A stretch of 64,000 nt of DNA from Pseudanabaena sp. ABRG5-3 (GCF_003967015.1 NZ_AP017560.1:3656048-3720047); one strand, 5' to 3'; positions 9,193-17,114 are shown, counted from the first letter of the stretch. Translations and numbers: made by a program. The notes: a model not told the origin generated them from the sequence alone.

Positions 9193-10203
9193 ATGCAACT
9201 CAATCGCATCATTGCTCTTGTTTTAGTCGTTGTTTGCTTTGTTTCGGCAACCTTTGGGATTCAGCGTCGCCAAATGGATGAAGCCTTAAATTTAAAGAAG
9301 GTACTCGATCGCGATCGCCTTGAACTAGTTTCCTTAGATGGTGTGATTTCAGGGGGAAGGGCTTCGGCATCAGGCGCAATGGCAGTACGAGATCGCCTCC
9401 GTGAACTCATCGAAGAAGACTCTGTCAAAGGAGTTTTGCTATCGATTAATAGTCCAGGGGGAACCGTAGGTGCAAGTAAAGAGCTATATGCTGCCGTCAA
9501 GGACTTGAGCGAGAAAAAACCTGTGGTGGTAAGTATGCTCGACCAAGCAACTAGTGGCGGCTACTACACAGCGAGTTCTGCTACGAAGATTTACGCGAAT
9601 GCTGGGACTTTAACAGGTAGCATTGGCGTGATTTTGAGTGGTTTCAATGCGAAAGAGTTGCTGGATAAAGTTGGTATCCAATCACAAACGATCAAAACTG
9701 GTCCCTACAAAGATATTTTTTCTTCATTCCGAGAGCTATCTGAACCAGAGCGACAACTGCTGCAAGATCTATTGCAAAGTACCTATCAGGAATTTATTAC
9801 CGATGTTTCCAAAGGGCGCAAAATGGATTTAGAAGTAGTGCGTAAACTGGCGGATGGACGGATTTATACGGGTCGCCAAGCTAAAGATAATAAACTGGTT
9901 GATGCGATCGGGACATTAGATGAAGCCGTTGTTGATTTAAGAACCTTGGCAAGAAAGAAGTTTAATTTACCCGAAACTAAGGAATTACCAATTCGTAAAT
10001 CTCCTGCTTCCTTTGAAAGATTACTAGACCAATTGCTCAATCAGGCTGGGGTTAGCATTGCTTTACCATTTTTTGATGTTGTGGGGAATGGCAAAATCTC
10101 TGGTGCGATCGCTGATCAATTAACTTCAAAACTAGCTGGGCAAAATATGCAAATGGGCAACTATGATCCACCAGTTTTGCTGATGCCAAGTTGGTTTAAC
10201 TAA
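9193..10203 (+). CDS. sppA: Signal peptide peptidase SppA (S49 serine protease)
   Basis: Membrane-bound Ser/Lys protease that degrades cleaved signal peptides; in cyanobacteria SppA-type enzymes have been linked to thylakoid protein turnover. One N-terminal membrane anchor lies at about residues 5-22. The fold motif INSPGGTVGASKELY, the nucleophile serine in DQATSGGYYTAS and the lysine in TGPYKDIFS are all visible. At 336 residues it is the short, single-domain form rather than the ~600-residue tandem form. It ends with a hairpin at 10214-10244. Confidence 0.93.
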   Translation: MQLNRIIALVLVVVCFVSATFGIQRRQMDEALNLKKVLDRDRLELVSLDGVISGGRASASGAMAVRDRLRELIEEDSVKGVLLSINSPGGTVGASKELYAAVKDLSEKKPVVVSMLDQATSGGYYTASSATKIYANAGTLTGSIGVILSGFNAKELLDKVGIQSQTIKTGPYKDIFSSFRELSEPERQLLQDLLQSTYQEFITDVSKGRKMDLEVVRKLADGRIYTGRQAKDNKLVDAIGTLDEAVVDLRTLARKKFNLPETKELPIRKSPASFERLLDQLLNQAGVSIALPFFDVVGNGKISGAIADQLTSKLAGQNMQMGNYDPPVLLMPSWFN

Positions 10204-10213
10204 CTTATATAAG

Positions 10214-10244
10214 GTTGTGATTTTGCATAAGGCAAAATCACAAC
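10214..10244 (+). terminator. Hairpin after sppA
   Basis: GTTGTGATTTTGC, a 5-base loop and GCAAAATCACAAC make a perfect 13-bp stem 10 bases after the sppA stop. No long T-run follows. Confidence 0.6.
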
Positions 10245-10279
10245 TCAAAATTTTTAATGGGAATTAGTGGTCGAAGATC

Positions 10280-11278
10280 ATGCAAGATCAGCATTTAAAA
10301 TCGCCAATCATTTCTGAAGAGAGCAGTCAACAAGTTGAGCGTCTGGTCAAACAACTTGAGCATATTCAACATATTGTTAAATCTGGTTTTTGGGTATCAA
10401 CTGAGGAGCTAGCAATATTGCTCAACCTTGAGAATAGCTTTATCGATAAGCTCAAGTTAGAAGTTGCCTCTCAGGAACAGAAGTATAGTTTTTTTTGGCG
10501 CAATTTTGAATGTAATTTGGTAGAGAGACAATTTGCGAAGGGTTTTTGGTTAATTAAAGATCGGCAAGATTTATTGCCAACGACTGCATCCCATGCTTCA
10601 CAAAAAGCAGCAAATATTTTTACTGTTGATGAGACGCAACCATCATCAAATCATAGGGGAGCAGTTTTATTAGATGTCTCAGCAGAAGAGATAATTCCCT
10701 CTCCCTATGCCCTCATTAATGATTTTTTGTCTCCTAATCAACTCAGTGAATTATTGCGCTACAGCATTAATAAACAACCTGAATTTGTCCCCACTACAAA
10801 TTCGGCGAATGACCCGAACTATCGGCGATCATTTTATCTGCCTCATTTCCCTGAATTCTCCGAGTTAATGATTAATTTGGTGTGGAAAATTACCCCGCAG
10901 ATTATTAAGCACTTGGGAATGAATAACTTTGTGATTGGGCAAATTGAATCCCAAATGACTGCCCATAACCACGGTAATTATTACAAAATTCATAATGACA
11001 GTGGTAGTCCTGATACGACCACACGTACGCTTACTTATGTCTACTATTACTATCGTGAACCCAAAGCCTTTACGGGTGGTGAGTTAGTCATCTATGACAG
11101 CAAAATCGAAAATGGATTTTCCGTCGCAGCTAAGTCCCACAAAGTAATTCAGCCACAGAATAATACGATTGTCTTTTTCCCTAGCCACTGTATGCACGAA
11201 GTTTTGCCTGTGAGTTGCCCATCGGAATATTTCGCTGACAGTCGATTTACGATCAATGGTTGGGTAAGACATATCTAG
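10280..11278 (+). CDS. 2OG-Fe(II) oxygenase (prolyl-4-hydroxylase-like)
   Basis: The C-terminal half (about residues 140-332) is a 2-oxoglutarate/Fe(II)-dependent dioxygenase of the P4Hc type. The metal ligands are in KIHNDSG (HxD) and in HCMHEVLPV (distal His); the 2OG-binding arginine is in SRFTINGWVRH. The N-terminal ~110 residues carry Gln/Glu-rich helices and a segment (STEELAILLNLENSFIDKL) that resembles a helix-turn-helix-like unit. The substrate is unknown; peptidyl proline is only a family-based guess. A terminator hairpin follows the stop. Confidence 0.8.
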   Translation: MQDQHLKSPIISEESSQQVERLVKQLEHIQHIVKSGFWVSTEELAILLNLENSFIDKLKLEVASQEQKYSFFWRNFECNLVERQFAKGFWLIKDRQDLLPTTASHASQKAANIFTVDETQPSSNHRGAVLLDVSAEEIIPSPYALINDFLSPNQLSELLRYSINKQPEFVPTTNSANDPNYRRSFYLPHFPEFSELMINLVWKITPQIIKHLGMNNFVIGQIESQMTAHNHGNYYKIHNDSGSPDTTTRTLTYVYYYYREPKAFTGGELVIYDSKIENGFSVAAKSHKVIQPQNNTIVFFPSHCMHEVLPVSCPSEYFADSRFTINGWVRHI

Positions 11279-11285
11279 AAAAAAG

Positions 11286-11318
11286 ACAGGAAAAAGTCAC
11301 AAAGTGACTTTTTCCTGT
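11286..11318. terminator. Bidirectional terminator between convergent genes
   Basis: ACAGGAAAAAGTCAC-AAA-GTGACTTTTTCCTGT is a perfect 15-bp stem with a three-base loop, eight bases after the oxygenase stop and just before the converging minus-strand gene. A and T tracts inside the stem suit both directions. Confidence 0.75.
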
Positions 11319-11320
11319 GA

Positions 11321-11560
11321 TTATGGTTTCGCGATTTTTTGCTTGACTTTTGAGATTACGCCACTAGCGATCGCCCCTGCCATGACGATGCCCAATACTG
11401 GCTGAATGAGAGGCTCCCATAGTTGCCGCCACAGTTCTAGCCCAAGGTTGATTTTGAGACTTTCACCGCCAAGGGCAACTAGTAACCATACAAAAAAGAA
11501 AAATACTAAGAACAAATTGAACATCAAAAATTTGTTCGTCCAACGTCCGATGGTTTCCAT
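11321..11560 (-). CDS. Small two-helix membrane protein, unknown function
   Basis: A 79-residue protein with two hydrophobic stretches, at about residues 12-32 (FLMFNLFLVFFFFVWLLVAL) and 51-68 (LIQPVLGIVMAGAIASGV), and a basic C-terminus. I do not recognise a family. It converges on the oxygenase gene with a shared hairpin between them. The start at 11560 has a plausible upstream purine stretch on the minus strand. Confidence 0.6.
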   Translation of the reverse strand: METIGRWTNKFLMFNLFLVFFFFVWLLVALGGESLKINLGLELWRQLWEPLIQPVLGIVMAGAIASGVISKVKQKIAKP

Positions 11561-11629
11561 AGTTCATTAAAAATATGATTTTTAGTTTCTATAGCAAAAA
11601 AAGAGTTAGCTAGTACAAACCAAAACCTA

Positions 11630-11670
11630 AGAAGATGAGTTGCGGCGCTTTGCGCCGCAACTCATCTTCT
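11630..11670. repeat. 19-bp perfect stem with TTT loop (GGCGC core)
   Basis: AGAAGATGAGTTGCGGCGC pairs perfectly with GCGCCGCAACTCATCTTCT around TTT. It is the first of three hairpins in the 314-base gap 11561-11874, which otherwise shows no gene. Confidence 0.8.
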
Positions 11671-11702
11671 GGTTTTATGTCCTAAGTAAAACTTGCTTTG
11701 CT

Positions 11703-11735
11703 CTAAGAGTGTGTCGCGATGCGACACACTCTTAG
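11703..11735. repeat. 15-bp perfect stem with GAT loop
   Basis: CTAAGAGTGTGTCGC-GAT-GCGACACACTCTTAG, immediately followed by another hairpin. The arms are unrelated to those of its neighbours. Confidence 0.8.
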
Positions 11736-11775
11736 AAAGCAATCGGGGTAACGTTGCCGTCACCCCGATTGCTTT
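11736..11775 (-). terminator. Hairpin downstream of psbK
   Basis: AAAGCAATCGGGGT and ACCCCGATTGCTTT form a 14-bp stem around a 12-base centre. On the minus strand it lies about 100 bases after psbK and is the first stem that transcripts of psbK would meet. Confidence 0.55.
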
Positions 11776-11874
11776 TATCGTTTTTGTTTTATAAATGCGT
11801 AAGTACAACTATATGAGATGTACCTAAAAGTTTGTTATAAGTTTTTTTGATTAAGTCAAGACTTAAATTGAAAC

Positions 11875-12012
11875 CTATTTGAAACCGACTGCTGCTTGCC
11901 ATACAAATGCAAGTAGCAAGAAGAATACAGGGATCACAGGAAGAACGTTTACCAGTGGATCGAAAATTCTATACGCTTCAGGTAATGTTGCAATCAATAG
12001 ACTAAGTGGCAT
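11875..12012 (-). CDS. psbK: Photosystem II reaction-centre protein K
   Basis: A 45-residue membrane subunit of photosystem II next to CP43. The minus-strand translation begins [20 protein letters not shown] and continues [19 protein letters not shown] then AAVGFK, which matches the mature PsbK signature (KLPEAY.IFDPLVDVLPVIP). It has a short N-terminal propeptide and one transmembrane helix. A strong ribosome-binding site, GGAGGT, lies about ten bases before the ATG. The gene is too short for usual ORF length cut-offs and is overlapped antisense by a false N-terminal extension of the next plus-strand gene. Confidence 0.95.
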   Translation of the reverse strand: MPLSLLIATLPEAYRIFDPLVNVLPVIPVFFLLLAFVWQAAVGFK

Positions 12013-12118
12013 TAAAAATAGACCTCCTTCAAGAGCTAAGATGAATTTTACCACGTCAAAGAAGCCATTCTTTTTTCTGAAAATTTTTTATCCAAGGGTT
12101 TATAAAATAGGTTTATTT

Positions 12119-12613
12119 ATGGCGATCGCAAATCTCAAGATATCAAATGAGCAATTTATCCCTTTGACAAAAACTTGGCAAAAACTGCTCAAAGCCTTTC
12201 AAGTTGGCGCTTTATCCCTGATACTTTGCCTCTTTACCTTTGCCTTTAGCAATCCCGCCTCAGCAAATGTGCAAATCAAGCTAACTAATGTTACCTATGA
12301 GCCATGTACTGGTGATGCTGGTAAAAACATGGTGCTAGGCGGTGGAGTGATGTCGGCTAAGTGCTACATGATTAAAGGAGAGGCGAACAATACCTCTGGT
12401 AAAGTTGTTTACAATGCAGATATTTTTGGGCGCATTTATGATGCTAATGGTAATGATGCCATGCCTGAACGTGCAAGGCTAGGCGCAGTTGAAGAGATCC
12501 CCACAGGCACAAGTAATTTTCAGATTATGGTTGCTGTCCCTGCGGAACAACCTGAACCACTGGAGCTAAAACAATTTAAAGCTTCAGGATTTGCGGGTAA
12601 GGTCAGGCGTTAA
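12119..12613 (+). CDS. Exported protein, unknown function
   Basis: A 164-residue protein with an N-terminal export signal: basic start, hydrophobic core VGALSLILCLFTFAF at about residues 31-45 and a cleavage-like NPASA-NV. The mature part (about 115 residues) has two Cys (EPCTGD, AKCYM) that could form a disulfide and a beta-rich pattern. An open frame extends 80 codons upstream to 11879, but that part lies antisense to psbK, so I take the ATG at 12119, which overlaps a HIP1 site. I do not know the function. Confidence 0.7.
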   Translation: MAIANLKISNEQFIPLTKTWQKLLKAFQVGALSLILCLFTFAFSNPASANVQIKLTNVTYEPCTGDAGKNMVLGGGVMSAKCYMIKGEANNTSGKVVYNADIFGRIYDANGNDAMPERARLGAVEEIPTGTSNFQIMVAVPAEQPEPLELKQFKASGFAGKVRR

Positions 12614-12634
12614 TTATGAATCACAAATAAGCAA

Positions 12635-12655
12635 AGGCAGCGCAATGCGCTGCCT
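12635..12655 (+). terminator. Hairpin after the exported protein
   Basis: AGGCAGCGC-AAT-GCGCTGCCT, a perfect 9-bp stem followed by CTGTTTTAT. It belongs to the GCGC-cored triloop hairpin group. Confidence 0.7.
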
Positions 12656-12750
12656 CTGTTTTATGGAAGCGATCGCGTTAAAATGTAAATCGGTCAGTAT
12701 GGCAAAATCTAAAGTCCGACCCTAAAGTTCTCAGATATCGATACAAAAAT

Positions 12751-13026
12751 ATGGCTGTCAAAGTTTTAATTCCCACTCCTCTGCAACAATTAACCAATAA
12801 CCAAGCCACCGTAGAATGTGCTGGTGCTTCGGTTAAAGAAATCATTGACTCATTGGAAAACAATTGTCCGGGGATCAAGGCTCGTATTTGTGACGAGCAA
12901 GGAAATCTTCGCCGCTTTGTTAATTTTTATGTCAATAGCGAAGACATTCGTTTTCTCGAAGGGGCAAATACTGCCCTCAATGATGGTGATGAAGTAAGCA
13001 TTATTCCTGCGATCGCAGGGGGCTAG
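12751..13026 (+). CDS. MoaD/ThiS-like ubiquitin-fold sulfur carrier
   Basis: A 91-residue beta-grasp protein. It begins [16 protein letters not shown] and ends in the double glycine IIPAIAGG, the tail that is adenylated and thiocarboxylated in MoaD, ThiS and CysO. The last residues are exactly Gly-Gly followed by the stop. Which pathway it serves (molybdopterin, thiamine or cysteine) cannot be told from the neighbours, since no E1-like or synthase gene is adjacent. It stands alone between two hairpins. Confidence 0.85.
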   Translation: MAVKVLIPTPLQQLTNNQATVECAGASVKEIIDSLENNCPGIKARICDEQGNLRRFVNFYVNSEDIRFLEGANTALNDGDEVSIIPAIAGG

Positions 13027-13030
13027 ACCT

Positions 13031-13070
13031 AGTTTTTTTGTGTCGTGGCTTTGCCACGACACAAAAAACT
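13031..13070. terminator. Bidirectional terminator between convergent genes
   Basis: AGTTTTTTTGTGTCGTGGC-TTT-GCCACGACACAAAAAACT pairs over 18 bp with one bulged T. It lies between the MoaD-like gene and the converging 105-codon gene, with T-runs on both sides. Confidence 0.8.
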
Positions 13071-13388
13071 TTAAATATTGATATTGCTAACTAGTTCCAT
13101 AGCGATTTGAAACAACCAAATTGCTGATTGCTTTTTAGGATCAGCGTCAACCTTGCCCTTACCGCCCCAGTTTTGGAGCCAGTTGCCCAATCCACCAAAG
13201 AATCCACTAAACCACTGCCCTACCTGCGCGAAAATTTGTTGGGGACCAATACCTGTTAATACTTGAATGCTGAAAATAACGGCAACAACTAGAAAGGCGG
13301 TTTTAAAACTAGCTTTAATCACGCTGAGCAACCACCACAACAGCAGCAGCGATACGACTAATGCTCCGATTACTAAAGGCAAGTTCAT
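13071..13388 (-). CDS. Small membrane protein, unknown function
   Basis: A 105-residue protein with two hydrophobic helices at about residues 4-24 (PLVIGALVVSLLLLWWLLSV) and 30-47, then an amphipathic Gly/Trp-rich part (WFSGFFGGLGNWLQNWGGKG) and a short soluble tail. I do not recognise a named family. It converges with the MoaD-like gene and shares the terminator. Confidence 0.65.
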   Translation of the reverse strand: MNLPLVIGALVVSLLLLWWLLSVIKASFKTAFLVVAVIFSIQVLTGIGPQQIFAQVGQWFSGFFGGLGNWLQNWGGKGKVDADPKKQSAIWLFQIAMELVSNINI

Positions 13389-13443
13389 AGAGTTTTTCTC
13401 ATTTCATCTCAAATTCCAAGAGTCTATAGCAAATCTGTAGTCA

Positions 13444-13482
13444 TTTGGGAGACTGCGCCCCAAAGGGGCGCAGTCTCCCAAA
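13444..13482. repeat. 18-bp perfect stem upstream of the PPTase gene
   Basis: TTTGGGAGACTGCGCCCC-AAA-GGGGCGCAGTCTCCCAAA sits between two divergent genes, 14 bases before the PPTase ATG, so it must lie in the leader of that mRNA or in the promoter zone. It is not a normal terminator position. Confidence 0.8.
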
Positions 13483-13496
13483 TTATAGATTCTGCC

Positions 13497-14162
13497 ATGA
13501 CTAAAGATTTGCAACTTTACCAAGCGAGGCTCGATATTTCTGAAATTGAGTGCGATCGCCTTTGGAAACTTTTATCTGAGGATGAGCGATCGCGGGCGGA
13601 TCGTTTTAAACGAGAAAATCTCAGACGCAATTTTGTAGCTGCAAGGGGAAATCTAAGGATAATCTTGGCACAATGGCTAGGTTGTAAACCCAAAGCAATT
13701 CAATTTAGCTATAGCGATCACGGTAAACCATATCTTCAAAACTTTAAGAGCCTTTACTTTAATCTTGCCCATTCTCAAGATTTTGCAATTTATGCTGTCA
13801 GTAGCGATCGCGAAGTGGGTATCGATTTGGAATATATCAATCCTCAATGTGATATTGAGGGAATTGCCCAAAGATATTTCTCACCGTCAGAGTACGAGAT
13901 AATTAAAGGATTTGGCGATCACGATCCATCTCTAGCGATTCAAGCTTTTTATCAAGCATGGACGCTCAAGGAAGCCTATGGAAAGGCAACGGGGCAGGGA
14001 ATTGCCAATATTCTTGAACGTTTAGATGTTTCGCCATTACTAGAAATAGCGATCGGTGCAACTTTGCAGATCGGAGAGTGGAACTTAAAACTCCTAAGTA
14101 CAGAATTAGAACTAGACGCAAACTATGCTGCTGCCTTGTGCGTTTATCAGCGTTCGTGCTAG
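13497..14162 (+). CDS. Sfp-type 4'-phosphopantetheinyl transferase
   Basis: Transfers 4'-phosphopantetheine from CoA to a carrier-protein serine. The N-terminal substrate segment FVAARGNLRIILAQWLG, KPYLQNFKSLYFNLAHS, the Mg site VGIDLEYI and WTLKEAYGKATGQGI are diagnostic. At 221 residues it is the Sfp/HetI class rather than the small AcpS. In many cyanobacteria the single enzyme of this class serves fatty-acid and secondary-metabolite carriers; no PKS/NRPS genes are in the window. A terminator hairpin follows. Confidence 0.92.
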   Translation: MTKDLQLYQARLDISEIECDRLWKLLSEDERSRADRFKRENLRRNFVAARGNLRIILAQWLGCKPKAIQFSYSDHGKPYLQNFKSLYFNLAHSQDFAIYAVSSDREVGIDLEYINPQCDIEGIAQRYFSPSEYEIIKGFGDHDPSLAIQAFYQAWTLKEAYGKATGQGIANILERLDVSPLLEIAIGATLQIGEWNLKLLSTELELDANYAAALCVYQRSC

Positions 14163-14172
14163 TTACTCCATT

Positions 14173-14207
14173 GAAAGCCAAGGATCGGTTCACGATTCTT
14201 GGCTTTC
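14173..14207 (+). terminator. Terminator after the PPTase gene
   Basis: GAAAGCCAAG...ATCG, a short loop, CGAT...CTTGGCTTTC forms a long stem ten bases after the stop, followed by TTATTCTT. Confidence 0.75.
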
Positions 14208-14214
14208 TTATTCT

Positions 14215-14383
14215 TAGGACTTACGCAAAACCTAAATTGCCCTCATCCCCCAACCCCTTCTCCCGCTCTGGGAGAAGGGGAGTAAGACTAATTTCTTGTT
14301 CCCTTCTCCCATTTTGGGAGAGGGGCTAGGGGTGAGGGGCTTAGAACCTTCTGAGTAAGTTCGTTAGCATTGCCTAAGTCCTA
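14215..14383. mobile_element. MITE-like element with 13-base terminal inverted repeats
   Basis: The 169-base element is bounded by TAGGACTTACGCA and TGCCTAAGTCCTA, which are inverted repeats with 12 of 13 matches. Inside are the common cyanobacterial palindromic blocks CCCTTCTCCC...GGGAGAAGGGG and TTCTCCCATTTTGGGAGAGGGG. It has no coding capacity, so it would need a transposase in trans. It fills the gap between the PPTase gene and larB. Confidence 0.75.
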
Positions 14384-14385
14384 TT

Positions 14386-15135
14386 CTATTGATGGCGATG
14401 TAAAATTTTCCCTGCTAGCATGGCGGCTCCAAAGCCATTATCGATATTCACTACACCTACACCTGTGGCACAGGAATTGAGCATGGTGAGTAATGGAGCT
14501 AATCCATTAAAACTTGCGCCATAACCGATGCTGGTAGGAACTGCCACAATCGGACAATCTGCTAAACCTGCGACGACACTTGCCAATGCTCCTTCCATTC
14601 CTGCGACAACAATAATCACATTGGCATTGGCGATCGCATCCCGATGACTGAGCAAGCGATGAATTCCTGCTACGCCCACATCCCAAAGTCTTTTAACCGT
14701 AAAGCCACAGAGTTCTGATGTAACGGCAGCTTCTTCAGCGATCGGCAAGTCGGCAGTTCCTGCGGTGAGAATTGTAATTGTCCCTTCTTTTTTCATCGTT
14801 GACTCGCCGAGGCAGCAAATTTGGGCGAGAGGGAAATATTGCAAACCGCGCAAAGATGGCTGAATTTGGGCATAAACTGCTGCCGAAATTTTAGTTGCCA
14901 TGACAAGGGGATTTTTGGATTCCATTACACGCATGATTTGCACAATTTGTTCGGGAGTTTTGCCCAATCCAAAAATTACTTCAGGAAAGCCTGTCCGTAA
15001 ATTGCGATGATGATCAATTTTGGCAAAGTCTCCCACTGATTCATAGTGAAGATATTTCAACTCTTCTAAAGCTCTCTCTGGGCTTAGCTCCCCCGTTGCA
15101 ACTGTTTCTAATAGTTGCTTTAAGTTGTCGTGCAT
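14386..15135 (-). CDS. larB: LarB, nickel-pincer cofactor synthesis carboxylase
   Basis: LarB carboxylates and hydrolyses nicotinic acid adenine dinucleotide to pyridinium-3,5-biscarboxylate mononucleotide, the first step to the nickel-pincer nucleotide of lactate racemase and relatives. The C-terminal half resembles PurE-type carboxylases. Visible are the N-terminal PERALEELKYL, the GFPEVIFGLGKTPEQI segment, ILTAGTADLPIAEEA and VVAGMEGALASVVAGL. At 249 residues it is full length. LarC, LarE and LarA are not in the window. Confidence 0.9.
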   Translation of the reverse strand: MHDNLKQLLETVATGELSPERALEELKYLHYESVGDFAKIDHHRNLRTGFPEVIFGLGKTPEQIVQIMRVMESKNPLVMATKISAAVYAQIQPSLRGLQYFPLAQICCLGESTMKKEGTITILTAGTADLPIAEEAAVTSELCGFTVKRLWDVGVAGIHRLLSHRDAIANANVIIVVAGMEGALASVVAGLADCPIVAVPTSIGYGASFNGLAPLLTMLNSCATGVGVVNIDNGFGAAMLAGKILHRHQ

Positions 15136-15258
15136 AGAAATTAAATTATCCGATTAAGTTTACAGCGATCGCCTCTGTGATGTACTTCCAGCAAAATGAC
15201 GATGATCATCAATTTATGATGTTTCTATAGTTCTATAAGAGCTTACAATATATGACTC

Positions 15259-15708
15259 TTATGGTAAGTTCTCTAGATCCAATAGATCTTTAAGTCTTCT
15301 ACTAGCTTGCTTGTTTATCTTTAGATCTTCTAGATTAATTAAGTTCACATCAAGATCGTCAATTTGGGCTATCAGTCGATTTTCAAAGCAAGCCGTAAAC
15401 TCAACTCCTGAAATACTTGTGAGAATCTCTAGGCGTAATGGTGGAACTCCCATTCGTACAATTTGATCTTCTTTTAAGAAAAGCTCAGGAGATAGTTCAG
15501 GAACAGCAAACCCAAATTCCTTTAAAGTGGTAACAACTCTGATCGCATTTTCTGGATTAATTTTTACCCAAACATCCATGTCACCTGTAGCTCTGACAAA
15601 GCCATAATACCCAACTGCATAGCCACCAATTAGGAGATATTCAACCTGATGGCAATTTAACAATCTCAAGAACTCTTTGAAGTCTGGTGGTATTTGGATC
15701 ATAGCCAT
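15259..15708 (-). CDS. Nucleotidyltransferase-fold protein
   Basis: A 149-residue polymerase-beta-fold nucleotidyltransferase of the small stand-alone type. The motif YLLIGGYAVGYYGFVRATGDMDVWV shows the GG...G-x-DxDxW active-site arrangement. Such genes usually occur with a short partner. Here the gene in front overlaps it by 68 bases in another frame, so the two are probably co-translated. A toxin-antitoxin-like role is inference from family and arrangement. Confidence 0.75.
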   Translation of the reverse strand: MAMIQIPPDFKEFLRLLNCHQVEYLLIGGYAVGYYGFVRATGDMDVWVKINPENAIRVVTTLKEFGFAVPELSPELFLKEDQIVRMGVPPLRLEILTSISGVEFTACFENRLIAQIDDLDVNLINLEDLKINKQASRRLKDLLDLENLP

Positions 15709-15862
15709 ACATTACTTGACGTAGATATTCCAGTGCGATTAAGCGTTCACTAGGAGTTTTTAAGAGCCAGTACGCTTTATCTTCTGTATCCTCATTATTT
15801 AAGCTAACAATACTGAATACGGAAGAGTCAAACCTAAAATCTTCTGATTGGTTGTTAGCCAT
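15641..15862 (-). CDS. Short partner protein of the nucleotidyltransferase
   Basis: A 73-residue protein whose central segment EDKAYWLLKTPSERLIALEYLRQVMYGYDP matches a motif often found in front of cyanobacterial nucleotidyltransferase genes (W-L...P-E-R-L-x-A-L-E-x-L-R). It overlaps the following gene by 68 bases. Its role, perhaps antitoxin-like, is not established. Confidence 0.65.
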   Translation of the reverse strand: MANNQSEDFRFDSSVFSIVSLNNEDTEDKAYWLLKTPSERLIALEYLRQVMYGYDPNTTRLQRVLEIVKLPSG

Positions 15863-16084
15863 AGTGGATTCTTAAAATTAAGGGTGCTTGTAAATTTATA
15901 ACTCTTTCAATCAAGGCTATTCTAGTTGACTGCTTAATATTAAATCGTTTTTGTATTCACTATCTATGCAGATGATATATCTATCTATTTTAGAGTGTAT
16001 TTGCAAAAAAATTGAGTTTTTTGATGTTTAACATTTGATAGTGATACATTCAGTTGCTAATTAGGCGATCGCTTATCGGGATTG

Positions 16085-16220
16085 AATATTGTGGTTTTCA
16101 AAGTACGGGTGAAGAATAGTGATATTCAAAAGGGAACAAGTGGTGGTTATCGTCTCATTTATTGAGATTGAGGAAATTGTTGAGCCTTTTAAGCGACAAC
16201 AAGAGCAATCAGAAATTTAG
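16085..16220 (+). pseudogene. Decayed RelE/ParE-type toxin fragment
   Basis: In the 655-base gap 15863-16517, one frame reads VVFKVRVKNSDIQKGTSGGY then RLIY and stops at 16163. The signature VRVKNSDIQKGTSGGYRLIY is typical of the middle of cyanobacterial RelE-like toxins. A second frame, shifted by one, reads IEEIVEPFKRQQEQSEI to a stop at 16218, which resembles the C-terminus. The start, part of the middle and any antitoxin are missing. I call it a remnant with a deletion and a frameshift. The rest of the gap has no gene I can support. Confidence 0.55.
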
Positions 16221-16517
16221 TAATTGTATTTTGAAATGCACTGATGTCGTCATCTACAGAGACAACATCAGTGCATTTGCAAAAATTTAAGGTTTTTAGT
16301 ATTTAAATTGACTGAATAGTGATATTTTGGGTAAAGTTGCGATCGCGCCAGTATTTTATAAATCTATTCAGTTACGGCTAAATTACATGGGTTTTATAAA
16401 TAACAAGAGAGCCTTACAGCCTGTTGAGGTTATAAGTAATACAGGCTGGGGCTTGCTCTCGCCATGTTTGCGTTTCAATATGTGTATCCCTTAATCCCTC
16501 AATAGGCTGTATCTTTA

Positions 16518-17054
16518 GTGAAGCCTATATTTCCATTTGTCTACTGCTTGAATTTAGCAATTTTGTTGTGTACGCTTGTCGATTATCATGGGCTGTCGGC
16601 TCAAGCTGGTAACTGTGACTATTCTACGGGTACTGCTGTTGGTGGACAGAACATTAGTGTTGATTTGTGTTCTATCTCTAGAATAAGTTCTCGAAAGGTG
16701 AATTTTGATTATAATCTTGGCGATGAACGTATTCAATCTCAAGCTAATTGCCAGTCGAGAACATGGATCACTTTCCCAGAGCAAGCGGTTAATAGACCGC
16801 AATCTCAGGCAACGAGAGATATGATTCAAATTGTTTGTACTGCTCCTAGTTTTAATGAAGGAATAGGTATTGGAGTTGTATTTGATCCACCTTCAAATGT
16901 AAGGAGTTCTCCCAATGGTAATATCGTCTGTACTATTCGCGAGTTGACTGCAATTGAGCTTAGAGGAGGTGTGGTAGGTGATGGTTGGCTTCGCACAAAT
17001 TTTTGTGGTAGAAGCGGTGTAATTCATCAAAGTCAAGTTTTATTTAAAAGATAA
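16518..17054 (+). CDS. Exported protein with C-terminal SH3b domain
   Basis: A 178-residue secreted protein. It has a signal peptide (residues ~1-29, ending LSAQA) and six further Cys in the mature part. The C-terminal ~60 residues are a bacterial SH3 domain: PPSNVRSSPNGNIVCTI, then GDGWLRTNFCGRSGVIHQSQV. SH3b domains often bind cell-wall peptides. The start is GTG at 16518. It is followed 60 bases later by another small secreted protein on the same strand. Confidence 0.75.
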   Translation: MKPIFPFVYCLNLAILLCTLVDYHGLSAQAGNCDYSTGTAVGGQNISVDLCSISRISSRKVNFDYNLGDERIQSQANCQSRTWITFPEQAVNRPQSQATRDMIQIVCTAPSFNEGIGIGVVFDPPSNVRSSPNGNIVCTIRELTAIELRGGVVGDGWLRTNFCGRSGVIHQSQVLFKR

Positions 17055-17114
17055 TCGCGACAACTGCCACAAGTTTATGTTGCTATTTTGATGTAATTAA
17101 TAAGGCTAAACTTC

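Noticed and set aside
11879-12118. 80-codon N-terminal extension of the exported-protein frame
   Set aside because: The segment is antisense to psbK, and the signal peptide starts only after the ATG at 12119.
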